From Perkinsus olseni (lineage: Eukaryota > Perkinsozoa > Perkinsida): 64,000 nucleotides of DNA. A program made the translations under genes and the position numbers. Under the pieces are notes generated by a model. The model saw only the letters and a list, made by a program, of their open reading frames with translations, was not told the origin of the DNA and ran no database searches. Location of the stretch: positions 1-64,000 of the forward strand of contig JABANN010000067.1 of assembly GCA_013115125.1 (NCBI GenBank), in the 5' to 3' direction. The first letter of the stretch is position 1; every line of letters starts with the position of its first letter. Below are positions 1 to 12,465 of the stretch, in pieces.

Positions 1-202
1 CTCAAACACGTAGTATGTGCTGAATTAGACTGATTTTTGTGATTTGCATATCGAATTGGAACACCCTGTAGAGACTTTAGGAAAATCTTCAACTCAAAAG
101 CGAACTTCGTTGAAACTGATAAATCTCGGGCTGATTCCTCGACGATGAAGCAGAGCACAGGTTCTTCTACTCGGCTCAGCGCAAAGTCTGAAGATATTCT
201 CT

Positions 203-2246
203 TCATTCAAGCTTAGCCCGCTTAGATGGTGACTCGGGAGCGTCTTCAACGTCTCTCCTTGACGCCCCGTTCGAGAGGGCCAACCTGAATAATGCGTCTT
301 CAGAATACATGGGGTTTTTTTCCACGATTGAGACAAGCACCACTCTCAGAGTACGAGGTAGACTACACCCGCAAATCTACAGCGTTGGTGCCACCAACTT
401 GGGGGGCTGCGCTAGTCACGATCATACGGAAAACTAGTAGTGTGCTGGTCGCTGTCACTGCGGCAGTCAACCGGCCACTGCCGGCAACCGGGGGAGTATC
501 ACTCACTCGCCCTCAACTAACCGTCCGTTTCCAGATTGGACCTCTCGCGGGTTTGGGCCCTCCACTGAGGCAGGGAGCACTGCAGCTCGGAGAACCTGAA
601 CGGTGAGAGACGCTCGCTAACTACTGGTAGCCTGACTAACTGTTAATAACTATCAGTGGTTCAAAATAGCCATTGGATGAATTGTGAGGTACTTACGATT
701 TCTCCTGAGCCATTCAGCCAACCAAGCGCCTCGTTCTTGATCTCAGTCAGCGGTATCAATGCCGGGCATCCCCAACTCTGACCCGTGTCATTGAAGGTGT
801 GGATAGTGGTCCAGGCCTGAAAGGTGACCCCTATCTCCTGAAGATGTTAACTAGAACATGTCGATACTGAGAGCCACCGCTGACGTGTTTAATGACGGTG
901 ATAATGTCGTGCTCTATACAATGAGCCCTACAATGCAATAGCCCCAAGCCATGAAGTTCCGAATAAACTCACAACAGTCTTCTTGACATCTTTATGATTC
1001 AGCAGCTTTATCCTTAATATGACCTCATTCCTCTTATCTGAAAATGGCCCCCAGAATTTAGCCAGCACTGCTAACTAGGTGAAGACAGCCAGTCAAGTCA
1101 GTCTTGTCAGCCTCAACCATGAAAGGACATTCGCTCCGGGCGATGCTGCATTTCTTTCCTGAGCCATCCCGTGTGCCGGTCAGATACCCCGCTCCCCCCA
1201 CCTCGAGCGTCCAGGAGGTGAATATACACGGCGAGATGCTGCTGCCCATCTTCGCACACGATACCGCCGGGGAAAACTGCCAACTGAAGCGGCATTCACC
1301 GTATTTGTATGGCGAGGATGCACGGAAAATTGTACAAGAATAGAAAGACCCACCTGGAATTTATAGTTTCCCTTCCATGTCGGCGGGGACTTGAATTCAT
1401 CACCCGGATCATACTCTTGACGACCATCAAAGCGGACCTCATGCCACTCGGGCTTCAGGGGATTCGGGTCCGTTTCGACAATGGCAGCTCTAGATCTGAA
1501 TACCTGATCACAAATGCCAAACAACGCGAACCGCAATACCCGTTTGGCGGGTATAGTCTGAACTGAACGGTATATTGTGCCTCAGTGGACCACCGCAGCT
1601 TAACAACTCGCGGCAAGTATCGGTACTCACCAGTTTGCCTTCCTGATCAAGCCAGCCGTTCTCCTTCGTTAGCTCAGATCGCTTGATGAATCTCGGTCTT
1701 CCCCAACCGAGTCCAGGGTAAATCATTCGAGTATATTCGTTTACCTATCATGAAAGACCTATGGTGGCATCCGTGATCCATGGTGAGTGTCTTATTCAAG
1801 CGATTGTTGGATTCGTTTGACGAAGGAAGTACTGTGATTCACACCGAAACAGGCGCTAGTCACAAACGCCGAAAGCACTACTATAGATTTATTGGTATCA
1901 TCATGATTAACCAGTTCAACTACGAACGCCACGATGGTGCCGAGAGGGAAGTCAGCGGGCGAGCCTGAATGTGACAGTGAGATATGGAGGATCGGGAAAT
2001 GCGGCATGCACAGCTCGGCCACCTTTCTTCTCGGTAAAATGCGTGTAAGCGCTTAGATACTTTGTCTCCCCGCGGTTTCCACTCGGATACACTTGCATCT
2101 GCTCATAGAACACTTGCACCCGGTGGCATGGGTACTGTGGTAACCGCAATGCGGCTTAGGGGAGAACCTACGTGATAGTTGAATGAATCTGTCGCCATCA
2201 CCGGGGAATATACAGTAGTGTCTTCAAGGGCAACCTGGAACTCCAT
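203..2246 (-). CDS. Double MATH-domain protein, array member A
   Basis: Multi-exon gene (about 10 exons). The start is ATG at 2246, giving MEFQV and SPVMATDSFNYH. MATH-domain exons follow near 2110-2025 (MQVYPSGN), 1975-1885 (DFPLG and ELVNHDD) and 1720-1630 (YPGLGWGRPRFIKRSEL, GWLDQ). The linker exon 1507-1351 (KPEWHEVRFDGRQEYDPGDE) begins the second MATH domain, continued at 1295-1200 (QLAVFPGGI), 1040-955 (KLLNHKDVKK) and 830-690 (SWGCPALIPL, LGWLNGSGEI). An exon at 598-490 (VLRAAVLPASVEGPNP) and a last exon ending SPSKRAKLE, stop at 203, complete it. MATH folds bind peptide motifs, often as substrate adaptors in ubiquitin or TRAF signalling; no BTB, RING or protease domain is visible, so the partner is unknown. 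The basic tail resembles the c-Myc nuclear signal, suggesting a nuclear location. All inspected exons are open. It could instead end at the 598-490 exon. Confidence 0.75.
1351..1471 (-). repeat. Copy of the near-invariant MATH linker exon (member A)
   Basis: Core of the exon joining MATH1 to MATH2. The same roughly 120-base DNA sequence recurs at 3515-3635, 6210-6330, 8958-9078, 11551-11671, 14393-14513, 17487-17606 (interrupted) and 28214-28334, with only a handful of differences between copies. Neighbouring exons of the same genes differ at many positions and the introns do not align by eye. Confidence 0.9.
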
Positions 2247-3190
2247 GGTAGACAAAGAGTAATAGCACTGACGATACGGCTCAGGGTATGAGCCTCGAAA
2301 GTACTTTTTGACCCGGGCGGATACAGCGAACACTCTGAGAGCTGAATAACGGCAGCACGATCCGGCTCGGTCCGAGCCGCTCGGATTGTCAGACAGTTAG
2401 GCGAGGGTGACCATGGTACGCACTCAAGTATATAAACCACAGTCGAAGCCTCTGACATGAAGGCTAGGGATATTTTTTTTATCAATGTTGGCTTGTTACT
2501 CCGGCTCGGAACCTAGATAGTGAGGAACACTTAGTTGTGCAGCACGTCTCGCCGCACGCGCCTAAGATATTGCCGAACTACATTTTGCTAGAGCACTGCA
2601 CATCGACGATGCCCGGGAGGTCGTCGCATGAAGTGCTGGTAACCTGACGATGGGGTTTTCATAAAGCACTCCGCAAGACGCGCATAACTCATAAAGCTAA
2701 ACACGGAGTGCCTTTGCTTGATTGAGTGGGCTACTCCGGAGCAGCGAGCATGCTACATGAAGATGCGCTCCTCCTATATCTGACTCTGGCCGGCTTCCTC
2801 GGGGGCGAAACTGCCGAACTGCACGCAACACTCAATAGGTTGGACAAATTAAAGTGCGCCTAGAGTCCTACTAATCAGCCTTCTGCCTTGTTGCCTTGCA
2901 CGAATTAACTTCCGTCCAAGTAACTCCCGATAGACCTGAACGTTTTATTTCCCTGGGTTTATCGGCTTGTCACAGCATAGTGTAGCTACGTTACTCCCGT
3001 TGAGATAGTCCTACCACACTCTCCTCAGACGAGCTCGTACGGGCAGAGGAAAATAGGCCAATGTGCATTTGGAGGAGCATTTGATGAGAATGTGAAATAA
3101 GGTTCTACTGTGAGTCACAGGCTGTTACTCGGTGATTCCTGGCCAAATAATAAACTACGTGCAATCGGCCAAGTGCGGAGGAACGTTCGA
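2247..3190. other. Non-coding spacer between members A and B
   Basis: No MATH exon or other recognisable coding segment was found on either strand. The second half of member B (exons with SWGCP and VLRA signatures) would be expected here but is absent, so this may be where B lost its 3' part. It probably holds the promoter of A. Confidence 0.5.
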
Positions 3191-3199
3191 TGAAAGAGG

Positions 3200-4440
3200 A
3201 ACTATCCCTGGGCTTACAACTGATTCGCTGACATCTTCGTGGTTTAAGAGAGTGATCCTCAACGCTAAGGATTTAGGAGCCTCAGGCTCTGCCGCGCTTT
3301 CGTTGCTTGCTAATGTGAGTGAACTCAGCGGCCACATATCAATGAAATTGTCCTATACCTACTCCCTAGCAGATGGACATAGACTACCAGACCCCGGTCT
3401 CCATCACTTAATGCCGGACCCCCCGGAAATACTGCTAACTGAGGTAAAATGAGAGTTAGTACTGAAGGGAGAGCAAGAGCCGATGCTACAGACATGATCC
3501 AATCTAACTTGCCCCACCTGGAATTTATAGTTTCCCTTCCATGTCGGTGGGGACTTGAATTCATCACCCGGATCATACTCTTGACGACCATCAAAGCGGA
3601 CCTCGTGGCACTCGGGACTCAGGGGATTCGGGTCCTTTTCGACAATGGCAGCTCTGGCTCTGAATACCTAGAAACAGGTGAGCTGACAACGGATGGTATT
3701 TTCTTGTGAAACGTATCGCACCCACAAACAAGCGCCTTCCTACGTAGGTGAGGAAATCAATAGTACTCACCAGTTTGCTTTCCCGGTCAAGCCAGCCGTT
3801 TTCCTTCGTGAGTTCAGATCGTTTGATGAAGTTCCTTTCTCCCCAACCGAAGCCAGGGTAGATCATGCGATTGGATGCATTGACCTACAGTAGTACTCCT
3901 GCACTCACGATATCTCGTGCTTCGATTGGTCATCGTCAGTAACGAATTGTAGCTGAATGCTTCAGACGAGGAAACGATCCCATGAACATTACAACGGATT
4001 CTCGGGGTTCATTGTGATTAACCAATTCGACCTCGAACTTCACGTTGACACCGAGAGGGAAATCTGCTGATGAGCCTGAGGAAGGAAGATAAAGGACAGA
4101 ACGTCGTTCTGAGAATGAGCTAACACCGACATACGACAGAGTTGATACTTGAAATGCTGACAAACCCTCTGATCTGGCCCACCTCTCTTTTCAGCGAAAT
4201 TCATAAATGCCCCCAAACACCCTTCCTCTCTGTTTCTTCGCCCCTTGAGATACACCTATACCTGTTCATGAAATACTTCTGCTTTCAACGGTCCTGGGCT
4301 TAGCAGGTCTGCTCCAGCATGGGGTACGAATGGTTACGTAAAATCCGAAAGATTCCGCCGCCATGACTGGAGAAGTGACAAAAGTATTGACTTGGTCGAC
4401 CGGAAGGAAGAGACACCACGTAACAAGTTGTTACTAACAA
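3200..4440 (-). pseudogene. Decayed double-MATH gene, array member B
   Basis: Exons in the usual order can be read: a first-exon relic near 4430-4350 (TSPVMAAESFGFY), MATH1 exons near 4270-4190 (VYLKGRRNREEGCLGAF), 4080-3990 (DFPLG, ELVNHNEPRESVV) and 3870-3775 (YPGFGWGERNFIKRSEL), the linker exon 3660-3515, and MATH2 exons 3440-3370 (LAVFPGGPAL) and 3310-3215 (LLNHEDVSESVV). It looks broken. The usual Met-x-x-Met/Leu-Glu-Phe start is not present, the exon at about 4270 has an in-frame TAG near its start (V-stop-VYLKG), and the last MATH2 exon and the tail exons are missing. The linker exon is still almost identical to that of the intact members, which is odd for a dead gene. A start in an unseen exon cannot be excluded. 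Confidence 0.65.
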
Positions 4441-5094
4441 CAGAGGGCGAGGGGCGTCTCTGCTTCTGAATTTGACAAGGGTGCCCTCAGTTTGGATGCC
4501 TTGATAACACCCATAGCAGCGAATCGCTCCCAGTAATAAGAAGCACACGAGCCTTGTGTCACAAGGAGACCTACAGCGGGTCACTTCACAGGGACAACGA
4601 GGAGGCGCTTTTGCCATGATCGGATGTGCCCCTGTGGATAGAGGAATTCCGAAAAGCAGTAACCTCAATGCTGACTGATAATTCGGCTGGTGCTACCACA
4701 CATTTCCGACACATACGATATTTCGAATGCCTCTCCTGGGGCTTGAAAGATTCTACGGCCTAGGTAAAAAAAAGGTAAGCTCGAGATCGACGCTTGGTTT
4801 CTGGTGCTGCTGCGGTTGGAAAAAAGACAATATCGGTGAAACACTTAGAAGAGGATGTTGGAGTGAAGATACGATTCTTCGTGAGCGCAATTTCCGATGT
4901 GGCGGATGCCGTCTCTGATGGGGGACGGTCAGCTTCGAGTGATTAAAACGTCTGGATGTCGTGAAGCGTTCCAGACCTTGCGAACTGCACTCAAGACGCG
5001 AGCTTGCGAGACAAATTGAAATGCTTCCTTCGTTGAGGCGATCGGCTTCAATCAAAAGACTGTCATTGCAATCGCAACCTCCACCTGCAGCAAC
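4441..5094. other. Spacer between members B and C
   Basis: No convincing gene. Open frames of up to about 100 codons occur on the minus strand near 4753-5055, but they show no MATH signature or other motif and no conserved splice layout. Confidence 0.45.
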
Positions 5095-7170
5095 TCATTC
5101 TTCCGGCTTCACTTCTTCAACAATCCAGCTTCCATTGGAGCTTCCTCCTAAGGACCTGAACACAAGCCGGTCACTTGTATCCAAAACCGTAGAATTAACA
5201 ACTGGTCGCGAGATACTATGACAATCCTACCTTTCCTGCAATATTTCATCCGCAGCTCCTGGCGACGAGCTTGTAGAAGGAAACGCGGTGGACGAGGACC
5301 TGGAAAACCGATTTGACATGCTTCGTGTCGGAAGAACTCTGTGACACAGGGCATGTGCCATGAGCGGAGAGGCGCTCACTCCGTAATCGTAGGCTGAACA
5401 ATAACTCCCGATGGATTTGGACCCTCGGCTGCCGCAGGTAGGACGGATGCCCTCAGAACCTGAACCAAACGACGCTGCCGTATATTCCACCAAGACCTTC
5501 CACGATGTACCAGCTCTCCCTTGTCATCGAGCCATCCTGACCCATCTGTCCTCAGCTGGTTGATACCAATCAAGTGGTGGCATCCCCAACTAAGATCGCC
5601 TACATCGGTGAAGTTGTGCGTGGAGAACCATTTCTGAGGGAAAACCGCTCATGCCATAGTAAGATCCGCCTTCTACAGAGGACACCAGCGAGGGTTAAGC
5701 GTGCTGCAATGGCCCGTTGCCAATGGGCAATTCAACTCAATTGAGCCCGACCGGCTCGAGAATCTACTCGACGAATACCGTAATACATTTCGTCTGGAAA
5801 ACACACTAGAAAATGTGGACGGCGCTCTGCGTGTACCTACGATTGACTTGTTGGCATCTTTGTGGTTCAACAGGGTGATTCTTAGGGCGACAAAATCAGA
5901 AGCGGTAGTACCTGGGAGGAATGAAGACCGGCGGTTCTAGTGCGGTTACTTGCTCATATCATACGGAAGTAAAAGTAAAGGCGGGAGACGGACGAGCATC
6001 TGTGCTTATCCCATGTCATCAAACACATCCCACCTCTCTTCCCTAGTAAATGGATATACACTGCAAGACCTCGCTCCCCAGCATCACATTCCAGTCCTCC
6101 GGGCAATACTGCCAACTGACTCAAGGACGGATTTTGATGAATGCTCAACCCAATCATATGTCGAGGATGCTCCGAGGCGATGCTCGCGAACCCCCGCTGA
6201 GAGGTCTCCCACCTGGAATTTATAGTTTCCCTTCCATGTCGGTGGGGACTTGAATTCATCACCCGGATCATAATCTTGACGACCATCAAAGCGGACCTCA
6301 TGCCACTCGGGCTTCAGGGGATTCGGGTCCTCTTCGAGCACGAGAGTCCGAGCTCGGAATACCTGAGGAATATCAGGTGGGCTCGCGCTATATCGTTTTA
6401 GCTCATATCCGGGCAAACTGGAGAAACCTTTCTGAACAACTGCTGCAAAGAAAGGTGGGGAATTCTCAGCGCCATGCGTTCGTAGTGCCAGAAAGATGAT
6501 GGACGTACCAGTTTCTTCTCATCATCCAGCCACCCCTCTTCAGCCGTGAAATTCGCTTGGTATGCAAAACTGTGCCATCCGCAAGATAGGCCTGGATAAA
6601 TCCTCCGAGTGATAGTCCTCACCTGAAGTGGGCCCGGGTTCCACCCAGAGCCATAGCTCAACCTGTGTTGATGTCTCAACTCACGATAGACTTCGTCGGG
6701 TCCTTGTGATTAACAAGGTAAACCTCCATTCTTATGTTCTCCCCAAACGGGAACGAGCCAGATGAGCCTACCGCGACGGATTTGGTGACCAGCATGGAAG
6801 TTTGTGCGATGGCTCACTGAGCCAGGCTCAGAGATGATCGACGGTTCTCAGCCTGGCTTACCCGTTTTATTATAGATCTTGAAGTAGACCCGTAGCCTGT
6901 CAAAGTCTGTGATGTTCGTGCTAGACCAATGACACGTAGTCACTTCGACCTAATTGGAAAGGAAACGTGGATTCACGAGCCATCATCCGGTGAGCGAAAG
7001 CGTCTGACGAGGACATTTCATACGATTCCCTTTGCGACACATACTGCTTGACACAAGAGGCTCACCCGGAAGTTGAATGAGTCCGTTGAAATGGTTGGAC
7101 TCGTGGTGCATTGGTTGCTCTTTAGAGGAACTTGGAATTCTACGGTAGGAATGGAGAGATCGTGGTCACC
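5095..7170 (-). CDS. Double MATH-domain protein, array member C (acidic-tail type)
   Basis: Exons read: first exon near 7165-7075 (TVEFQVPL, SFNFR), then 6880-6845 (LRVYFKIYNKTG, shorter than in other members), 6775-6690 (GSFPFGENIRMEVYLVNHKD), 6610-6510 (YPGLSCGWHSFAY, GWLDDEKKL), linker exon 6360-6210, MATH2 exons 6125-6040 (LAVLPGGLE), 5890-5830 (LLNHKDANKSIV) and 5640-5510 (QKWFSTHNF, DLSWGCHHLI), 5480-5385 (VLRASVLPAAAEGPNP), a Ser/Pro-rich exon near 5340-5230, and a last exon (SWIVEEVKPEE) with stop at 5095. The expected start ATG reads ATT here, so either an upstream exon supplies the start or the gene has lost it. The QKWF exon and acidic tail match member F and set both apart from A, E, G and H. 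Binding partners are unknown. Confidence 0.65.
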
Positions 7171-7413
7171 TGAAAGAGGAAATTTGGAAACGTTATGGAC
7201 ATGACATTCGAAGGATGATGCAGCCACGCCCGAACTCAGTTCGGCGAACTGTTCATATCAGGCTTTAACGAAGCGAGTCGACGGCGAGCGAGATACCGTC
7301 GTGGTGACTGTCTTACCCTGGCCGGAGTTGCAGTCGGGTGGCAGGATGAACCCCATGGAGGGCAAAAGGGAGACTGTCGGCAGTGCAAGTATTATTACTA
7401 CTCAAAGTGGACT

Positions 7414-9890
7414 TCATTCGAGTGCACGCACGCTATCCCAGCGCCAACTCAATGGAGGGTAGCAGACTTGAACACACAGGACCCATACTGTTCCAAGAAA
7501 TATGAACACTATGATTAGAGTATTTCATAGCTCGGCGAGCCTCTGAGCTGCACATGGTAAACCAACCTCCGAATGATGCTTCATAATGGTGAGTGAGAGA
7601 CAAAGTCGATCTGGATGCTCGCCGAACTTTTATCATCCGACTATGAACTACTATGGTCGGTGCCTTCAGCGACCGACCCACCTCGGGCAAACACCACTTA
7701 CCATACGATCTCACCGCACTCGCTTAGCTACCCCAGCTCCTGGCCTCATAGGCCTGCCCCAAACCAGACCACAGTGGCGAGGGACCTTGCGTCGCGGTCT
7801 GTGTGCCCACAGCTTCCTCCAACTCCAATCAGTACTCCTGGAAATATGCTGGAATGTTCAATTCAAAGCCTTTTCGACTGAAACTGATGAATACTCAGGT
7901 TAGTCCGCTGATAACAATGAGGGCTGAGATCAAAGTCCGGGGCGCTTCATTGGGGCTTCGCTCTTTTGGCCAAGGACTCAGAAACAGCTTCTGGAGAGCC
8001 ACTGGCACTGTTCGACCTGATGGAAGCGTATTACAACAACATTTAGGAAGGATAGTATATCAGAACTCGCTCCACACTTACGCTCTTCCTCTACGGCGGA
8101 TCTCTCGGGGGTTTGGGCCTCCCACCGACGAAGGTAACACCGCAGCACGTAGGACCTGCGAACGCCCATTCGATGCTGACTCATTCGGAATGAGCGTAGA
8201 GCGTCAGCATGGCACGAGCGTTGTGACGATACAACCGTTCCTCAGCAGGTAACAATTGGTCAAGACCCAGGTCGTACAATCTTTCCTTTCCCATTGAGCC
8301 AACCAAGGCCTCCCTTCTTAATATCCTCTAGAGGTATCAATGTAGAGCATCCCCAACTCTGGCCCATCTCGTCGAAGGCGTGAACGGAGGTCCATGTCTG
8401 AGAGGTGACGCTGATCCCTTATAAGAAGGAATAATACTCCAGGAGTATGCTACTGAGCGAGTACAAGCTCTGCCATAGTGCAGGTGCATTAGCGACAAAG
8501 TGACTCAATCAACGCAGCCGGTGAGGTTAGAACAACTCACGATAGTTTTTGCAGGATCCTTATGATTCAGCAACTTGATCTTCAGCGTGAGGGAATCCAT
8601 AGCGTTGCTCCCTGAAAAGCCTATATAACGGAGCTGTTGAACCTCCGGAAGAGCTGGTGAGCACTCTCAACGGACGAGAGTTCCGCCGTTCGTACGAGAA
8701 GCGCTCACGGGAACTGTTTTAAGGTTGTGAACCCTAGCGCCGGGTGTTGCAATCATAGCGACCCAACTGTTCAGTGCAGTTGTCCAATACACCAAGTCCG
8801 ACTCGGTGTTGAAGATCACCTCGCGATTCCAGTAGGTGAACATACACGGCAAGGCTTCGCTGCTCATTGTTGGGCTCGATACCACCTGGGAATACCGCTA
8901 ACTACAGAGAGATATCAAAAATGGGATACACGAAACCGTTAGTCCTATCACGGCTGCCACCTGGAATTTATAGTTTCCCTTCCATGTCGGCGGGGACTTG
9001 AATTCATCACCCGGATCATACTCTTGACGACCATCAAAGCGGACCTCATGCCACTCGGGCTTCAGGGGGTTCGGGTCCTTTTCGACAATGTTAGCTCTGG
9101 CCCGGAATACCTAGAAACAGGTGAAGCGATTACGCAGGGACGACAAGACGATAAAAATGACTTGAAGTTGATCCCGCGGTAGCAACACCAGCAAGACGAC
9201 ATAGGAATTTAGTATGAACACCAACTCACCAATTGGCTTTCCTTGTCCAGCCAACCGTTCTCCTTTGTTAGCTTTGATGTGTTGGCGTACTCCTTCCATC
9301 CCCGTACAAGCCCGGGGTAGATCATTTGAGTAGAGCGAAGCACCTTCAGTGATAGTGATGGCTCAATAAGACTCGTGCTTCGGCTCATGGTTACTAGCGA
9401 CTGATACGAGTCCTGAATCGCGGTTGCTGTAGATATTACGACAGATTTCTGCGGGTCATCATGATTGACTAACTCGATCTCGTACTCCACTTCCTTACCG
9501 AGAGGAAAGTCGACTGAGGAGCCTGAGAAGTCAGGAATGAAGTGGGTCAGCATGAGAGTACGGATTGTAGACACCAATGGTGTCACAGCATGGTCTGTCG
9601 ATTCACCTTTCTTTTCGGCAAAACCCATGAAAGCGCCCAGGCATCCATTTTTCGCGTTGACTCCACTAAGATACACCACCACCTGCTCAGGTAACACTTT
9701 CACAGCACGAGGCGAGGGGGATATCACCGAGGGTTTCGAAGGGCGTGTTACAGGTCTACTCACTAGCCTAAATTCCGCGTGTGGAGGTTCGAACGCTCAC
9801 GTGAAAGTTGAATGATTCCGCTGCCATCGCTGGAGAGGTGACCGGTATGCTTTGGCTGTTAGGGTCGACTTGGAACTCCATGGCAGACAT
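7414..9890 (-). CDS. Double MATH-domain protein, array member D
   Basis: The start is ATG at 9890 (MSAMEFQVDPNSQ). MATH1 exons lie at 9690-9610 (VVVYLSGVNAKNGCLGAF), 9520-9430 (SSVDFPLGKEVEYEIELVN) and 9325-9230 (YPGLVRGWKEYANTSKL, GWLDKESQL). The linker exon is 9110-8958. MATH2 exons are 8905-8835 (LAVFPGGIEPNNEQ), 8612-8545 (LKIKLLNHKDPAKTIV) and 8400-8260 (QTWTSVHAF, SWGCSTLIPL, GGLGWLNGKGKI). An exon at 8160-8080 reads VLRAAVLPSSVGGPNP. The 3' part is uncertain: a possible last exon ends VRALE with stop at 7414, in the position where other members have KRxKLE, but it lacks the basic cluster. MATH1 and MATH2 are open throughout, so this is one of the best preserved members. Function is inferred only from the MATH fold. 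Confidence 0.7.
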
Positions 9891-10518
9891 ACAACAATGA
9901 CACTGGGGGCGAGTCCCAAGGTATGAACATGTCGTGAATACCGGGTGTTTCACAACCTTCCCTGTGTTTTTCTCCCCGAGGTGAACCTCAACCTCTTTTT
10001 TGACCTCGAGCTTATATTACCAGGAACGTCTACTTCAGTGGGAAGAATTGCATTCAACTCCATAGCACGAAAAGATAAAGCAACTGAAATCGAGTCCAAC
10101 TTCGCCGGGCAGTTCGGGGAATCCTCAAGTTCACAGCGTGTTTGGAGAAATGTTATTCTTTGTACGACCACTTGACTCCATAATCGACAACGACAACTGT
10201 GGTCAGACTCACAGCTCAGAACAAGACCTAGGGTAGGCCACTCACCATTCGTGGCACGAAATGGTGGTTGCACGTGCAAAAAGCAGTCGGTACACTCGAA
10301 GTGCTGCGAGTGTCGCTGAGACACAGAATAGAGACACTTACCTTGACGAGTAGGTACGCTTTTCGTATGGAAGTGGGCTACTGCGCAAACGGCGGAAAGC
10401 CGACACGGGAATTTCAATCGATACTCAACTCAAAGCCGCGCTGCACTGCCACTGATAAATATCCGGAAAACGCATCGACAATCATGTTGGGTGATATCAG
10501 AGCCTCGAGAAATGTGCT
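9891..10518. other. Spacer between members D and E
   Basis: Upstream region of D and downstream region of E. Nothing with a motif is visible. A stretch near 10410-10450 resembles the downstream flank of other members (ACTCAAAGCC and ACTGATAAAT), suggesting that the duplicated unit includes 3' flanking DNA. Confidence 0.5.
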
Positions 10519-12465
10519 TCATTCGAGCTTCACCCTCTTGGGCGAGGCCTCAGGAGATTCCTTGAGACCTATCCCTGGGAAGCCGCCGGTGGTGCTCGAC
10601 CTTAGAAATACTCCTCCACAGTATAATGGTGTGATGCATCCCTCCCACAAACCCGTTCGATCATCGAGCAAGGCAGAGGTAGAAGGCGAGTCTTAAGTCT
10701 CGATTCCTGCTACTCAAAGAACGCTATAAAACGTTACCTTCTGGCTGAGTGCCGTCCTCTACACTGAACCTCCACTGGGTTAGGACCTCCTACTAAGGCA
10801 GGGAGTACCGAGGCTCGAAGGACCTGGACATTAAAACAACCCATGGATGCAACGTGATGCTTAGTCAGGTTGGTCGCTGAGATACGGGATACTCACTATC
10901 TCTCCACTCGGATTAAGCCAACCGAGCTTTTCTTGTTTGATCTCATGTATAGGAACCAATGCAGGGCATCCCCAACTATGGCCGAGCTCGTCGAAGGTGT
11001 GAACAGCGGTCCAGGTCTGAGGGCCGTGTCTGTTTCGTCAGCTAGTGGGCGTTGGTAAACTAAGTCGACTACTATGGTGATACTACTGGCCCGCTGTTGG
11101 TGTTTCAGGTAACGCTAGAGATGCGGGGGTGGAAGAGCCATCGCAATGAGCGCACACTGCTTTCATCACCAGCCAAAAGCTCTCAACAACACCTACAATA
11201 GTTTTTTGGGCATCCTTGTGATTCAGCAGCTTCACCTTCACTTTCACGAAGTCAATAGTGTTGATCTCTAAAATGCAAGAACGATGCCGAAAAACCAACA
11301 GTCCTTGGCAGGGCCTCAGTTGAATCGCTCGGCTCGATCGGCGCCCTCATCACCGCAATACGCGAGTCGACCATCGTCACGTGGCACGGTTTTATTCGAT
11401 GACTCGGCATACCACCTCGCGTTCCTAATAGATGTATGTATGCAGCAAGGCACTGCTGCCCATCTTCGGATCTGATACCGCCGGGAAATATTGCCACCTG
11501 AAGACATTACTGAAGAAGCGTGAGAGATAATTTGTGCCAGTACCTAGGCTCACCTGGAATTTATAGTTTCCCTTCCATGTTGGCGGAGGCTTAAATTCAT
11601 CTCCCGGATCATACTCTTGACGACCATCAAAGCGGACCTCATGCCACTCGGGCTTCAGGGGATTCGGGTCCGTTTCGACAATGCTAGCACTGGCTCTGAA
11701 TACCTAAGAGCAGGTGAGAGAGGTGACGAAGTTCACATGCCGATGCGCCCGAGCCGACAACCTTGCTCTATATGGTACCCCGCTTCAAGGCAGTAAAAGT
11801 GCACCTATTGCAACTCGCAGTGCAAGTCTAATGAGCAGAAGAACCGCCTGGAGAACCTATACGCACCAATTTGCCCTGCGAGTCGAGCCAGCCTTTCTCT
11901 TTCGCCAGCTCAGATTTCTTCAGGAACTTTCTCCATCCCTGCCCCAGACCAGGGTAGACCAACCGAGTGCGACGGCGTACCTGCAGATATGCCTGTGCCT
12001 TGAGTCACTCGTTCAAGGCCAGTGGATCGCAAACTCCGACTAATACAATTGATTTTTGAAGGTTATCATGATTAACCAGCTCGATCTCGAGCTTCATGGG
12101 AGTCCCGAGGGGAAAATCATCTGAGACACCTAACAAACGAACAAGTCAAGTAACCGAGGGTGCTCAGGTACAGACGATCGACGGGCTGTTCTTCGTAACA
12201 CACCTTGTTTCTCAGTGAAATGCATGTAGGCACCTAGGTATATATCCTCGGAGTTGTGCTTGCCCTCGAGATGCACCGCCACCTGCTCATAGCACATTCG
12301 TGCTTCACGTGACTCGAAGCATCCTCAATTAGGGAAGAGATACCCCATCCGGCAGATGATACAGGAACTTACACAAAAGTTAAAGGAGTCTGCCGCCATC
12401 ACTGGAGACTTAGTAGCGTATTTATTTTTGTCCTTATGGACGACCTGGAACTCCAGAGTAGGCAT
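10519..12465 (-). CDS. Double MATH-domain protein, array member E (KRVKLE tail)
   Basis: The clearest complete member. Start ATG at 12465 (MPTLEFQVVHKDKNK, SPVMAADSFNFC), then exons at 12285-12200 (VAVHLEGKHNSEDIYLGAY), 12135-12055 (DFPLGTPMKLEIELVNHDN), 11980-11870 (LVYPGLGQGWRKFLKKSEL, GWLDSQGKL), the linker exon 11705-11551, 11490-11410 (AIFPGGIRSEDGQQCLAAY), 11260-11205 (VKVKLLNHKDAQKTIV), 11015-10900 (QTWTAVHTFDELGHSWGCPA, LGWLNPSGEI), 10830-10735 (VLRASVLPALVGGPNP) and a last exon 10600-10519 ending SPEASPKRVKLE. All junctions carry GT and AG. The final KRVKL is the core of the classical c-Myc nuclear localisation signal, so nuclear import is a reasonable inference. It sits between D and F in the same orientation with no sign of co-transcription. 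Confidence 0.8.

Noticed and set aside
8667-8942. Frames in both directions around 8.7-8.9 kb
   Set aside because: They are shadows of a MATH2 exon of member D.
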